From contig MU008167.1 in assembly GCA_010909165.1 (NCBI GenBank), forward strand, positions 806,001-870,000: 64,000 nucleotides of DNA. Direction: 5' to 3'. Positions 39,301 through 51,300 of this stretch are shown here, one piece after another. The notes beneath the pieces are model-generated. The model was given only the letters and a program-made list of their open reading frames with translations. It was not told the origin of the DNA and did not search any database. Every line of letters begins with the position of its first letter. The first letter of the stretch is position 1. The position numbers and the translations under genes were made by a program. Source of the stretch: Anthoceros angustus (taxonomy: Eukaryota > Streptophyta > Anthocerotopsida > Anthocerotales > Anthocerotaceae).

Positions 39301-40460
39301 GTAACGTCAGTAACCAATGGGACATGAAACTTGCTCCCAAGTCTCCGAGGTTGTGGTCGAAAATTGTTGATTATGGGCAAGTAGCATGTGCACACGGTAG
39401 CGCTCCGCCAAGAGGAGTAAATGACAACGGGCCTTTGCAAACAAAGCTTTTCAAAATAGCAGCCTTGAATTCGTAGGGACTCATGGCACGCACCTTTCAC
39501 GAGAGGAAGCCATTGCCTTGAGATGGCAGGTGGTGGACAACCGTTCGCGGATGGGGAGTATGGCGAGGTGAAGCTTGCTAGGGGAGTCACGTATGGCGCT
39601 CACCATGACGCGCCGCCGGCAGACCGTCTGGGTGGGGAGGATGAGGGGCCAAATGGCCTCGGGCTATCTCGCTCATCCACCGCACGGCGGTCTCCATTCG
39701 ACATCGGCGATGTGAAGAAGCGGCCTCCTCGTCGGTGAGAGGTAAGAGGCGACATGGGCTGCCGAGCCAACTTGATTTTGACGACTTTGAGACGTGGAAC
39801 CTCCGGCCCACGGATGCGGAGTTGGAGCTGCGTCAGAAGTGAAGGAAATAGATGAAGAGCTATTTTTGCTGGATGAGGTGGGTTTTGCGGACTCGCGTTA
39901 ATGGCAAGTGACGCGGCAAAGTGTGCACGTTAAGTTTGCAGCCGGATGAGTGGGCATGGTGGACAAACGGGTAACACATGTGCACGCATCTTGGCGTTCA
40001 AGCTTGGAGACAAGGGAGGCAACCTTTCGAGGGGCGGTGTGGCGATTGCTAGAAGGGAAAGGGTGGAAATCGTGAAAGGCGATAGTGGGGTTACGTACTG
40101 AGTTCCTTCAGTAAGATAGGGAGTGTATGAAAAGATCCTAGAGGTTCAGGCTATTGCAAGGAGAACAAGGAAATGACCATTTTTAACGACATTGAATTGA
40201 AGATGGATCGATATGGTGGCCTTTCCGAGACGACGGAAGGAAGGGGTGGGAGGCAACGATGGTGCGAGGTGGTGACATGGACGGCGAGGCTATCAAGGAA
40301 TGCGATGGCGCGGAAGGGGCTTGGGAGGAAGGAGGCCGGAGGGGCGAGGGACAACGGACTTTGAATGGGAAAGGCGACGATGAACAAGGAGCGAAGTGGA
40401 GGCAGGGCCGTCTTGAGGAAGCATGAGAGGAGGCGGAGGGAACCAGTGGCATGTGGGATT

Positions 40461-40815
40461 GTGGTGCCGCGACACCACGATTGCCTAGGGATGGTGGAAG
40501 CGCATGCACAGGATTGGGGTCAATGGAGGCACAAGCATGTCGGTGGGCAGCAAGCAAATAATGGAAAAGAGGTGGAGGGTGCCGACCGCGGTGTGACATG
40601 TATGGGGAGGGAGGCGGAGGGGAGTGGCAGTGTGGGCGATATTGTGGTGCCGCGACACCACGATTGCCTAGGGTTGGTGGAAGCCGCATGCCCAGGATTG
40701 GGGTCAATGGAGGCAACGAGGGCATGTCGGGTGCAGCAAATAATGGAAAAGAGGTGGAGGGTGCCCGAGACCGCGGTGACCATGTATGGGGAGGGAGGCC
40801 GTTGGGATCGAGATG
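40461..40815. repeat. 183-bp tandem duplication
   Basis: GTGGTGCCGCGACACCACGA starts at 40461 and again at 40644. The following ~170 bp (GATTGGGGTCAATGGAGGCA, AATGGAAAAGAGGTGGAGGG, ATGTATGGGGAGGGAGGC) is also repeated. Copies differ by a few substitutions and 1-2-bp indels. The unit starts with a perfect short palindrome, GTGGTGCCGCGACACCAC being nearly self-complementary. Confidence 0.85.
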
Positions 40816-40936
40816 GAGTGGCGCCGATGGAGGCGGGAACAAGGTGTGTGGAGGCGAGTCGGGTGGTGGAGCACGGAGGCAAGCGAACCGTCACCAAGAA
40901 ACACACTTGTGTGCACTATGGACAAAAATCGCGGGG

Positions 40937-43900
40937 GACTAGGAGGAGGCGGGGCGGAGGACAAGTGGATCACCCGGCATGGTGGCGGGGCAAAAAGTGA
41001 ACATGAGGCGGATGTCGAGGGAGAGAGAATGAAGGAGGACTAAGAGGGCAACATGCAGTGCTTGATATCAAGAGGCCAATGCAGATGGAGGCCGGGGGCG
41101 GGGCGTGGGGGGCCTGCAGAGAACATGGGCAGCAGAGGAGGCGAGTCTTGAAGAGGACGATGTGCCTAATTTTGCAGACACATACCTTGCAGCCTCGGAT
41201 CGAGAGCATGGACACATAGTGGAGCCCGGTTGAGGCAATGCCACTGTGATAAAGGGTGGAGGCCGAAGAGGAAAACGGGAGGAGGAGTAGAGGAGGCGGC
41301 GGTGGGCAAGTGACAGGGCACGCTGCACAGCCGGAAGAAGGAGGACGGAAGAGGAAAATGTCCAGCAAGAAGGCGGAAGAAAAGAGGAGGACGGAGGAAG
41401 GTAAGGCAAATGGACAGCTTTTGTGGAAACCCATTAATTTGGATAACTCATGACCATGCTGGTTTGTATGTGCAATGTGCTGGAGGCGAGGAGGAAGCGG
41501 AGGAAGTGGCAAAGCTTGCCTCAACGCAAGTGGGAGGAAGAAGAAAATTGCGAATCGAGCGGGAGGCGGAAGTTTCAGTAGGTGCATACGATGAGTAGGA
41601 AGTGCCTTACATGGAGGCGAGAAAAGCCAGCGCATACCAAATCTCCTCCGCAGACAATCTTGTAGGGGCATAACCTCACGATGCGTCACAATAAGGTGAT
41701 AGGTGGGGACAATATCTTCTTGGGCGCCATGGCGGGGGGCGATGGCTATTGTTGACGTGGGAAGGACAAACCGCAAGCCGCATGCTATAAAGTAGGGGTA
41801 TAAAGGGCCGTCGCTATTTACACGTATAGTAAATACAAAGTATCGTACCATGAATATACGGACCGATGTCGTAATATGTCGCGTAATATACAAACTTATT
41901 TTATATGAAATTGAATACACCCATATAGCACTTAGAATAATACATTACATTTATCACCGTAGACTACATGCGTATAGTACAAGGATGTATTGATACAGTA
42001 TTTGTATATGGTCGTATTGAAGGCGTATCGGTGGTAACTACCAAGTAAAAGCGTGGTATTTCAAAGGGCAAAAGTAAAAGGCAATGGTGGATGGGGAGGA
42101 GGTTCGGTACAAGCCTCCAAAGTGTTACAAGACCTCTCTTGTAACACTTTAGAATGTTGCAATCATGTTGCAATTTTGAGAGAGGCAAAACCACCTCTCA
42201 CTTCATCTCTTGTATTGCAACACCATTGCAACATGGTTAACAATGAGTGGTATGGTTTCAAGCCAAAGTGTAACAAGGGGCCCAAAGTGTTACATGACCC
42301 CAAAATTGTAACATGAGTGTTACATCCGAGTCCAAATCTTAACATAAAGTGTAACATAGGGTGCCCATTTCTAGTAGGAAGTGGCAAGTAAAAAACAAGG
42401 ATCAAGTCTGCTCGGGGAGGACAATGGCTTGAGTTTTCTAGCACACTTCCGGTTTGAGCGTGGTAGAGGGCGGCGTGGATGCGGTGAGGCAGCTTCACAT
42501 CAAATGCAGGGTATGCATCTTTGGCGGGGCTTGGGCGGATGGCGTTGGAAGGGAGGCGGACGGTCGTGAAGTGCGCCAATGGCGAGGTGGCGGGCATCGC
42601 AACCTCGTGACTTTTCAAAAGCGGCGCTGCAAGGGGCTCGAGAACAAGGCTGGGGTTTCATTTACGGTGAGGAATCGGAGTCGGCCGATTTCATGGACTC
42701 ATCCCGAGAAAGTTTTCGGCTCGGGGTTTGGCGCGGATGAACTTTTGGAGGAGGCGGGTGGCGGAGGGCGACAAGAGTGGATCACCCAGCAGCCATGGTG
42801 GCGGGGCAAAAGATGAGGCGGATGTCGAGGGAGAGAGAATGAAGGAGGACTAAGAGGGCAACATGCAGTGCAGATTGATATCAAAGGCCAATGCAGATGG
42901 AGGCGGGGGGCGGGGCGTGGGGGGCGCTGCAGAGAACATGGACGCCAGAGGAGGCGGTGTTGAGAGGACGATGTGCCTAATTTTGCGGACACATACCTTG
43001 CGCCTCGGATGTCGAGAGCATGGACACATAGTGGAGCCCAGTTGAGGCAATGCCACCGTGATAAAGGGTGGAGGCCGAAGAGGAAACGGGAGGAGGAGTA
43101 GAGGAGGCAGGGTGGGCAAGTGACAAGGGCACGGCTGGAGGAAGAAGGAGGACGGAAGAGGAAAATGTCCAGCAAGAAGGCGTAAGAAAAGAGGAGGAGG
43201 GAAGGTAAGGCAAATGGACAGCTTTTGTGGAAACCCATTAACTGGATAACTCATGACCATGCTGGTTTGTATGTGCAATGTGTGCTGGAAGGCGGAGGAA
43301 GCGGAGGAAGTGGCAAAGCTTGCCTCGAACGCAAGTGGGAGGAAGAAGAAAATTGCATCGAGCAGAGGCGGAAGTTTGGTGCATACGATGGAGTAGGAAG
43401 TGCCTTACATGGAGGCGGCATAAGCAGCGCGCAAACCTTGTGGGGCATAACCTCGGGTGATAACCTCACAATAAGGTGATAGGTGGGGACAATATCTTGG
43501 GCCATGGCGGAAGCCGATGGCTATTGTTGACGTGGGAAGGACAAACCGATGCTATAAAGTAGGGGTATAAAGGGCCGTCGCTATTTACACGTATAGTAAA
43601 TACAAAGTATCGTCATGAATATGTATGAGGTACGATGTATATGTCACGTAATATACAAACTTATTTTATATGAAATTGAATACGCCCATATAGCACTTAG
43701 AATAATACATTACATTTATCACCGTAGACTACATGCGTATAGTACAAGGATGTATTGATACAGTATTTGTATATGGTCGTATTGAAGGCGTATATGGTAA
43801 CTACCAAGTAAAACGTGGTATTTCAAAGGGCAAAAGTAAAAGGGCAATGGTGGATGGGGAGGAGGTTCGGTACCAAGCCTCCAAAGTGTTACAAGACCTC

Positions 43901-44553
43901 TCTTGTAACACTTTAGATGTTGCAATCATGTTGCAATTTTGAGAGAGGGCAAAACCACCTCACTTCATCTTAACATAATTGCAACACCATTGCAACATGA
44001 TTGCAACAACCGTGGTATGGTTTCCAAGCCAAAGTGTAACAAGGGGCCCAAAAAGTGTTACATGACCCCAAAATTGTAACATGAGTGTTACATCCAGGGG
44101 TCCAAATCTTAACATAAAGTGTAACATAGGGTGCCCATTTCTAGTAGGGGGAAGTGGCACACCGTAAAAAAAACAAGGATCAAGTCTGCGCTCGAGGAGG
44201 ACAATGGCTTCGAGTTTTCTAGCACACTTCCGGTTTCAGGGCGTGGTAGAGGACGACGTGGATGCGGTAGGGGCAGCTTCACATCAAATGCACGGGTATG
44301 CATGCTGGCGGGGCTTGGAGCGGATGGCGTTGGAAGGGGAGCGGACGGTCGTAAGTGCGCAATAAAGCGAGGTAGGCGGGCATCGCAACCTCATTGACTT
44401 TTCAAAAGCTTGCAAAAACGAGGGCTCGAGAACAAGCTGGGGTTTCATTTACAGGTGAGGAATCGGAGGTACAGCCAGTTTTCATGGACTCATCCTGAGA
44501 AAGTTTTCAGCTCCAGGGTTTTGGCGCAGCGGATGAACTTTTGGAGGAGGCTG
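40937..44553. repeat. Tandem duplication of a ~1.8-kb unit carrying a CACTA-like right end
   Basis: Copy 1 is about 40937-42745 and copy 2 about 42746-44553. They match along their length: both have GGATGTCGAGGGAGAGAGAA, AAATGTCCAGCAAGAAGGCG, the AT-rich block around TATTTACACGTATAGTAAAT, and the subterminal array ending in the 28-bp terminal repeat (42351-42378 and 44121-44148). Differences are mostly 1-10-bp indels in both directions, which break frames differently in each copy. Because each copy contains the element's right end, the duplication happened after insertion or through aberrant transposition. Confidence 0.85.
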
Positions 44554-45999
44554 CTATGGAAGATAACAACCACATCCATCCCAGGGGGTTGTTTAAAAGC
44601 GGGTTAGGCCACATGCCATCTAGGGTGTTTGCAGTTGTAGGGGCCGATGCATCTGATGCAGGGGGAAGCCAAACTTGCCCCTTGCTTGAAGAGATAACGC
44701 TTGCACGAAATCATAGTCAATTAGTTGCAGGTGCTGAGAGCCCTGTCTCCAACCCTAAGGCTCCTAATGTTGTTCAATCATTTACCAGTGTGCCTAACAG
44801 CCAGGGGAATGCAGAAGTTGACATTTTAAATCTTGACAATGCTGCTGATACGGAGGAGGAAGATTGTGTCAATGCTGGTGACAAGGAGGAGGACGATGCA
44901 AGTTGTATCAAGTCCAGCTCGCAGACGGCTTCAAGAAGTCACTTGCCAACCATGGTGAAGGGTACTGCTAACAAACGAGAGGTTGCAGATGATGTAAACT
45001 GTTGAGTCCCCAAGAGAAATTCCAGAAAATTGTTTGGACTTGGATATGAAGGGCCCAAGGGGCCCTAAAAGGAAGCGAGACTGGGATCTTGAACATGAGG
45101 TACTGGAGAGCCATCTGCATGAATTTGGTGAGTTCCATCAGGCCTGTTGAAATCATGATTGCGTTATTTGTGATGGGCTGATTTGTTCAGTCCTGTGGTG
45201 TTTCATTGTAGGATTCATCTTGAGAGACTCTCCATCATTCTTTCCCATGAAAGATAGAGCCTACTATATGCTAAAGGCATTTTGCAATCCTTTAATCCAT
45301 CCTTTTTGAGAGCAAAATGTTGCCACCTTGCAGCTTGTGGAATCAAACATCAGGAAGACTATTTCAGGTCCTTGGACGTTTCATTGTGTTGTTCAACAGT
45401 TTTTAAGTCCTAACTTACGATTTTGGAGGAATAATATTAGGAAGGAGGCTTGGCACTACTTGAAGGGTGAGAAGAAGGTCAAGACATACTTGCCAAAGAG
45501 CTTGAAGAGGGAATACTGGGAAGTATTCTTGAAAGAGGAATAGGCGAAGATTGACGGGTTTATCAAACCCAGCCAACAGAAACTTCCTACTCTGAAGAGG
45601 AGCACAGAGGTTGCTAGCAAGCCTTATAGCCACTATGGATTTAGAGGTCAACGACAGTTTGTGGACAAGTTTAAGGGTAGGTTTGGTAGGGACCCATCGT
45701 TGGAGGAGATCAACGCTGTTGGGTCCAAGCCAGGACACTGGCTGAAGAAGCTACATGCATTTTGGAAGGCCAGCCAAACTGCAAGTCCTCCATTGGGGAC
45801 TCAGAAGGATGTAGTAGGGAAGCTGGACAAGGTTGTGAATGTGTGGAATCTTTTACATGAAGCAGGGTATGAGAGTGAAGAGTGTGATGAGAAAGTCATG
45901 GAGGCAATTCTTCAGAAGAATGTTTTGGATGAAGGCTTCATGGTGGAGCATTTACTTCCTCGAGCAGTGGCAAAGAAAGCAAAGAAATCCACTAGCTAA
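44541..45999 (+). pseudogene. Broken gene of unknown function, probably transposon-borne
   Basis: Pieces of one plus-strand reading appear in turn: 44541-45005 (acidic, Asp/Glu-rich: DNAADTEEEDCVNAGDKEED), then after a frame change KGPKRKRDWDLEHEVLESHL at about 45050-45135, followed by a GTGAGT donor-like site. Next is 45328-45543 (NIRKEAWHYLKGEKKVKTYL), a stop at 45541, and the same frame continues through 45661-45999 (FVDKFKGRFGRDPSLEEINA, ending AKKAKKSTS). The moderate amino-acid mix differs from the low-complexity frames around it, so coding ancestry is likely. I do not recognise the family. It sits between element ends and might be the cargo of the CACTA-like element ending at 46922. 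Confidence 0.45.
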
Positions 46000-46922
46000 T
46001 CCAGAGTGAGAGTTTACACTCAGTACCTTATCCTTGTTCGTTGTGGTTTATTAGTGCTCTGATTAAGGTGGAAATTGTGTGACGCTTTGCTGGGGGACCC
46101 TTTCTATTTTGCAAAGTTGGCTAAACTTGTGAACTGAGCATGTTGGAGACTGGAGGGTGAACTTGGAGAAATTTGCTTTGTTAGGTCCTGTGGGAAGAAA
46201 GTGAATAGGCTGCCTGTATTGCATTTGTAGAGTTTCAAGTTCAAACTAAACCAAATGACATTACTACAGGCCCCTGGACTATAATGTTTTATTTTACTAC
46301 GCCACTAAGCTTTACAACGAAATAAAACTTTACTACAAGCGATACTTTACAGACTAAGCAGACTCTTTTTCAGCAGACCTCATTTCATGAGCCTTACATT
46401 TACAGCTACATTTACAGTGGGCCTATTCTAACATAATTGAACTTTATATGATCGACTTACAATGGAAGTGACCTTCACAACGGAGATGTACATTATAACG
46501 GATCATGTTGTAAAGAGTTTTACAACGCCAAGAGGATTAGTTAACCTGGGTTATCTAACTAATGTTATATTGTATGAATCTGAACCTTGGTTAGCCAACT
46601 TTAGTTAACAAGACCAGAGTAAACTAACCATGGTTGGAGTAACCCTAGTATTTAAACTGCAGAAAGTACTGTAGTAAAACGCTTTGTAAACTAAATGTAG
46701 TAGAAGATGTTGTAAAGGCTAACCGGAGTACGGTGTACTGGGTTTAGGTATACCATACACATGCACCCATACCGTATACGAATACACCATATATGGCAGG
46801 ACGCCTTTTACTACGGACACAAACACAGTGTGCTTACTACGAGTGTTTTACTACAACCTTAGTAAAGTCATAGTAAAATCTGTAGTAATGTCCGTAGTAA
46901 AAAGGGCCCGTTTCCTAGTAGT
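46000..46922. mobile_element. Right end of a CACTA-like element with subterminal repeats
   Basis: Read from 46922 on the minus strand the end is CACTACTAGGAAACGGGCCC, the CACTA signature. Upstream of it, about 46265-46915 is dense in TTTACTAC, TTACTACG, TAGTAAA and TTTACAAC words in both orientations, the subterminal array usual for En/Spm elements. No matching left end was found in the window, so the element is truncated or its other end lies elsewhere. The insertion abuts the coding fragment at 46923-47163. Confidence 0.65.
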
Positions 46923-47163
46923 GGAAGTTCTGTTTCCAGAGCCGTAGGAAGTAGGCATATGAAATAAAGCGCAGTCCCTTCTGCTCCATTTCCCGTTTGT
47001 ACTGTGTCCAAACCTCTAGCTTAGTGAATGTGTCTGGTAAGTTATACACCTCCACGCTTGGTAAACGCTCTGCCAAGTGGATGAATGTAGTCCATCCATA
47101 ATCGCACCTAAGCATGGGAGGATTGAACCCGAGGACTCGGCTTGTTCTCATCCCATGAAGCAT
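46915..47163 (-). pseudogene. Transposon gene fragment interrupted by the CACTA-like end
   Basis: Minus-strand reading: WTTFIHLAERLPSVEVYNLP, DTFTKLEVWTQYKREMEQKG, LRFISYAYFLRLWKQNF, after which the stop is supplied by CACTACTAG of the inserted element. The 'Y..F..LW...F' wording resembles the N-terminal region of DUF7869-type repeat proteins. It looks like a coding sequence cut exactly by the insertion. The remainder was not found in continuous frame nearby. Confidence 0.5.
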
Positions 47164-48315
47164 TACACAGTACCCTCCTCTTCAACTCTTCATATCGTGC
47201 TGAGCCGATGTAGTACACCAGTCGGAAGGCTTTCAGGCAGGGTCTCATTGGAGCATCACCCATAAGATAGGTTATAACTCATTGTCTTGAATTGGCCTCC
47301 AAATCTGGTCTGACAAGGGACTGGAGAAATGTTTAAGCATCTTGTTCATTGTGTTGAGCAAGAAGATTCATTTTTTTCCAATTCCTTTTACCAGCCTTGG
47401 CTCAATTCGTTAACAATTACAGCAATATTGCTCACAAGCTTGTGCGTGAGCCTAGATTTACATCCTGATGTCAAGTATCCAGACATTATGCTTGCTGTTA
47501 GTTAAGGCATGGAAATGTGGTTGTGAACTCACTCTTTTGAAGTCACATCATGGTGATGCATTTTTGTAGTGTTGGAAAGGTCGTAAACCCCTAAAAGACA
47601 TAAGGAAAGGAAAGGAGTCTATAGACGGAATAGAGGTGAAAAAAAGAGAACCCGAGTTGAGGGAATGAGTCCGAAACATGTTCCACCGGGAAAGGAACTA
47701 TACTTGTACTACCTAGAGAAACAATGAATCGTGCCCTTGAGAATGGAGATCCTTTCTAGGTAAAGTCACATGAAAGGGTCAGATGAAAGGGTCAGCTGAA
47801 AGGGTCAGATGAAAGGGTCAGCTGTGGTTGACAGGGACAAGGAAGAAAGTGGCGGCCTGGATGAGGCGAGAGGATTGTGAGCTTGTGACGAAAACGATGT
47901 TGTGATTGCTTGGTAATGAAACGCCCCCAACATGGGTTCCTGAGGGGAAAACGGCTGCAGAGCTGAACCGGGCAATGCAGTCTGCAGCAGCTTTGCAGCG
48001 CTGGGTAGGGGCAAGGCTACTGAGCTGGGACTTGAATCGGATTTAGAGGTGGGAGCATTCTCATTTGACGTGTGTACCAAATGCAGGATCCTGGAAGAGC
48101 CGATGCTATGTCTGATAACTTGCCTGAGAAGAATGCGGTGTCATTGTAGTTGGCGGGTGAAATTGATCTGCCCACTCTTTCATTTATCCGCAAATGATTA
48201 AAGCTTCTACACTGCGCTTGCTAAGGATGGTGAAGCCTCTTCACGTCTTGTTATTGGTCATGCAGAGTACCTAGGAATCCTGCCGTCTCAATTTTCCCGA
48301 CAGCGGTGGTGTAAC
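47164..48315. promoter_or_regulatory. Region upstream of the PPR-DYW gene
   Basis: About 1.15 kb with no supported gene. At 47771-47823 a 13-bp unit (TGAAAGGGTCAGA/C) is repeated four times, alternating as a 26-bp higher-order unit. The region before 48316 should hold the promoter and 5' UTR of the PPR gene. The minus-strand frame 47805-48080 is Ser/Pro-rich and not called. Confidence 0.5.
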
Positions 48316-51300
48316 ATGGCTACAGTATGGCAACCGGATGCATTGTGGACCCAGCAAATTGGTGGGTGGACAGGGATTGTACCAGGAGCTCCCGCTCAGC
48401 TCACTCTAGGGAGTCAAGCGCTGGCAAACAAGCACGCCTGCAGGTGCAGCAGTGGGAGGAACCCTGCACTTCTGAGAAAAGCTGTGGCTGGAGAAGGATT
48501 TTCCCGTTCCCGGGAAGGTCGTCGGCAGGGGCAGGGGCAGGGGCAGGAGCAGGAGCAGGAGCTCTTGTGGCGGCAGTTTTTCCTGGACCCTACCATGTGG
48601 TGGGATAACAGGCGAGATAAGAAGAGCTCCCGTTCGCCTGACTTCCGGCGTAAGGGGTCCGGCGAGGTCCTCTGGCTTGACAACTTTCTCAAGCCTGCGT
48701 GGGTGGATGAGCAGCTGGTTGCTTTGGATATGCAGATGGGTCATGATGCCTCTCCTTCAGGGTCGGAAGTGGGCGTGTCTCCTGTAACCGTGAGCTCGTT
48801 GTGTCAGCAGGGGAAGCTCACAGAGGCCGTCGGAGCCCTGGAATTTTTGGGGCAGTCGGACTGTCGTGTTTCTGAGTCTCTTGTTTATATTGTTCTAAAA
48901 CTGTGTGCAGCTAAGAAGGATCTGGTTCTGGGGCGACGAGTTCATGATCTCTCTGTCAAACTTGGGTACGAGTCGGATGCATTCTTGGGGAACCATATCT
49001 TGCGCATGTATGCATCTGCGGGAAGGTTACAAGAGGCCATGGACGTGTTCACCAGGGTCGGCCAACCAGATGCCTTCATGTGGTCTTCCATCATCTCCGC
49101 ACATGCTCAACATCGGAAACCTAAGGAGGCCATACAACTGTATCATGAAATGTGTAGCTCAGGTGTGAGGGCGGATGCTCACGTCTTTGTAGCTGCCCTT
49201 CAAGCTTGCGCACTTGCCAGCGACCTGGAATCTGGTAGAAAAGTGCACTCTGATGTGTTGCACAGTAGCGTTGCTTCTAACTTGTTTGTTGGCAACTCCC
49301 TGGTCGACATGTATGCAAAATGTGGCAAACTGGATGATGCACGCCAGGTTTTTGACGGCATGGGCGTAAAGGATGTAGTGACATGGAATTCCCTCATAGC
49401 TGGGTATGCAAATCACGGGCACGGTCAACAGGCGCTCCTTCTCCATGAACAAATGGTGCAAGAGGGCTTGATTGTGGCTAACCAAGTCACTTTTGCTTCC
49501 CTTCTCAAGGCGTGTGCAAGCGCCGGTGCCTTACAAAAGGGCAGGCAGCTGCACTCACAGATTGTGGAAAGAGGTCAGCTAGGTAACTTGTTTGTTGGCA
49601 ACTGCCTGGTGGACATGTATGCAAAATGTGGCGAAATGGAAGATGCACGCCAGGTTTTTGACAGCTTGTCCTCAAAGGATGTGGTGACTTGGACGGCCCT
49701 TATAGCTGGTATGCAAAAGGGCTCAGTCAGAGGCTCTTCTTCTGTATGGACAAATGGAGCAGAGGGCCTGATTTGGCTGACCATGTTACTTTTGCTTGCC
49801 TTCTGAAGGCCTGTGCAAGCACTGCGCCACAGAAGGGCATACAGCTTTCACAGATCAGGTCTGCAGGCGGATGCTCATGTCTTTGTAGCTGCCCTTCAAG
49901 CCTGTGCATTTGCTGCCGACTTGGAATCAGGCAGATGCACTGATTTGTTGCACAGTGGCACAACTTGTTTGTTGGCAACTCTCTGGTGGACATGTATGCA
50001 AAATGTGGTGATCTGGAGGATGCGCCAGGTTTTGACAGCTTGTCCTCAAAAAATGTGGTGACATGGAACGCTCTGATTGCTGGGTATGCAAATAACGGGC
50101 TCGGTCGGGAGGCCCTTCTTCTGTATGGACAAATGGAGGAGGGCCTGATTTGGCTGACATGTTACTTTTGCTTGCCTTCTGAAGGCCTGTGCAAGCACTG
50201 GTGCCTTACAGAGGGGCAGCTGCACTCTCAGATTGTGGAAGAGGACTGCTGGATGACATGATGGTTGGCACCTGCCTGGTGGACATGTATGCAAAATGTG
50301 GCGAAATGGAAGATGCACGCCAGGTTTTTGACAGCTTGTCCTCAAAGGATGTGGTGACTTGGACGGCCCTTATAGCTGGTTATGCAAATCATGGGCTCGG
50401 TCAAGAGGCTCTTCTTCTGTATGGACGAATGAAGCAAGAGGGCCTGATTCTGGCTGACCAGGTTACTTTTGCTTGCCTTCTGAAGGCCTGTGCAAACGCG
50501 GGTGCGCCACAGAAGGGCATACAGCTGTACCACGAGATGCGGAGATCAGGTCTGCAGGCGGATGCTCATGTCTTTGTAGCTGCCCTTCAAGCCTGTGCAT
50601 TTGCTGCCGACTTGGAATCAGGCAGAAAGGTGCACTTTGATTTGTTGCACAGTGGCATTCCTCTCAACTTGTTTGTTGGCAACTCTCTGGTGGACATGTA
50701 TGCAAAATGTGGTGATCTGGAGGATGCTCGCCGTGTTTTTCATGGCTTGTCCTCAAAAAATGTGGTGACATGGAACGCTCTGATTGCTGGGTATGCAAAT
50801 AACGGGCTCGGTCGGGAGGCCCTTCTTCTTCATGAACAAATGGAGGAGGAGGGCCTGATTGTGGCTGACAGTGTTACTTTTGCTTGCCTTCTGAAGGCCT
50901 GTGCAAGCACTGGTGCCTTGCAGTTGGGGAGGCGGCTGCACTCTCAAATTGCAGGAAGAGGACAGCTGGAGAGTGACATGATGGTTGGCACCTGCCTGGT
51001 GGACATGTATGCAAAATGCGGGGAACTGGAAGAGGCACGGAGGGTTTTTGACAGTTTGGCCACAAAGGATGTGGTGACATGGAATGCCCTGATAGCTGGG
51101 TATGGTGCTTGTGACGTAGGTCACAAGGCACTAGCATGTTTTGAGGAGATGCTAGTATCTGGTGTTCAGCCTAACGATGCTACCTTTACTTGCCTTTTAG
51201 TAGCATGCAGTCATGCGGGACTGGTGAATGAGGGTCGCAAGCACTTCGATGCCATGGTTGAACAGCATGGCATCATACCTGCCACTGAGCATTACACTTG

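Larger units (their letters stand above)
34945..42378. mobile_element. Putative CACTA-like DNA transposon bounded by 28-bp TIRs
   Basis: 34945-34972 (beginning CCTACTAGAAAAGGGCACCC) is matched in reverse complement by 42351-42378 at 27 of 28 positions. Next to both ends are subterminal arrays of short words in both orientations (TGTTGCAA, TGTTACA/TGTAACA, CTTGGT), at about 34970-35370 and 42110-42350. Subterminal arrays and a CTACTAGAAA-type end are typical of En/Spm (CACTA) elements. Inside I see no transposase I can recognise: 36.1-37.6 kb is C-rich and 39.5-41.1 kb G-rich with low-complexity frames. Target-site duplication is not clear. A second right end lies at 44121-44148 because of a tandem duplication, so the original element may have been 9.2 kb. 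Confidence 0.6.

Noticed and set aside
39523-41920. Long frames on both strands (for example 40183-40842 and 40970-41920 minus)
   Set aside because: They sit in G-rich tandemly repeated DNA; the frames differ between duplicate copies and show no conserved motif.
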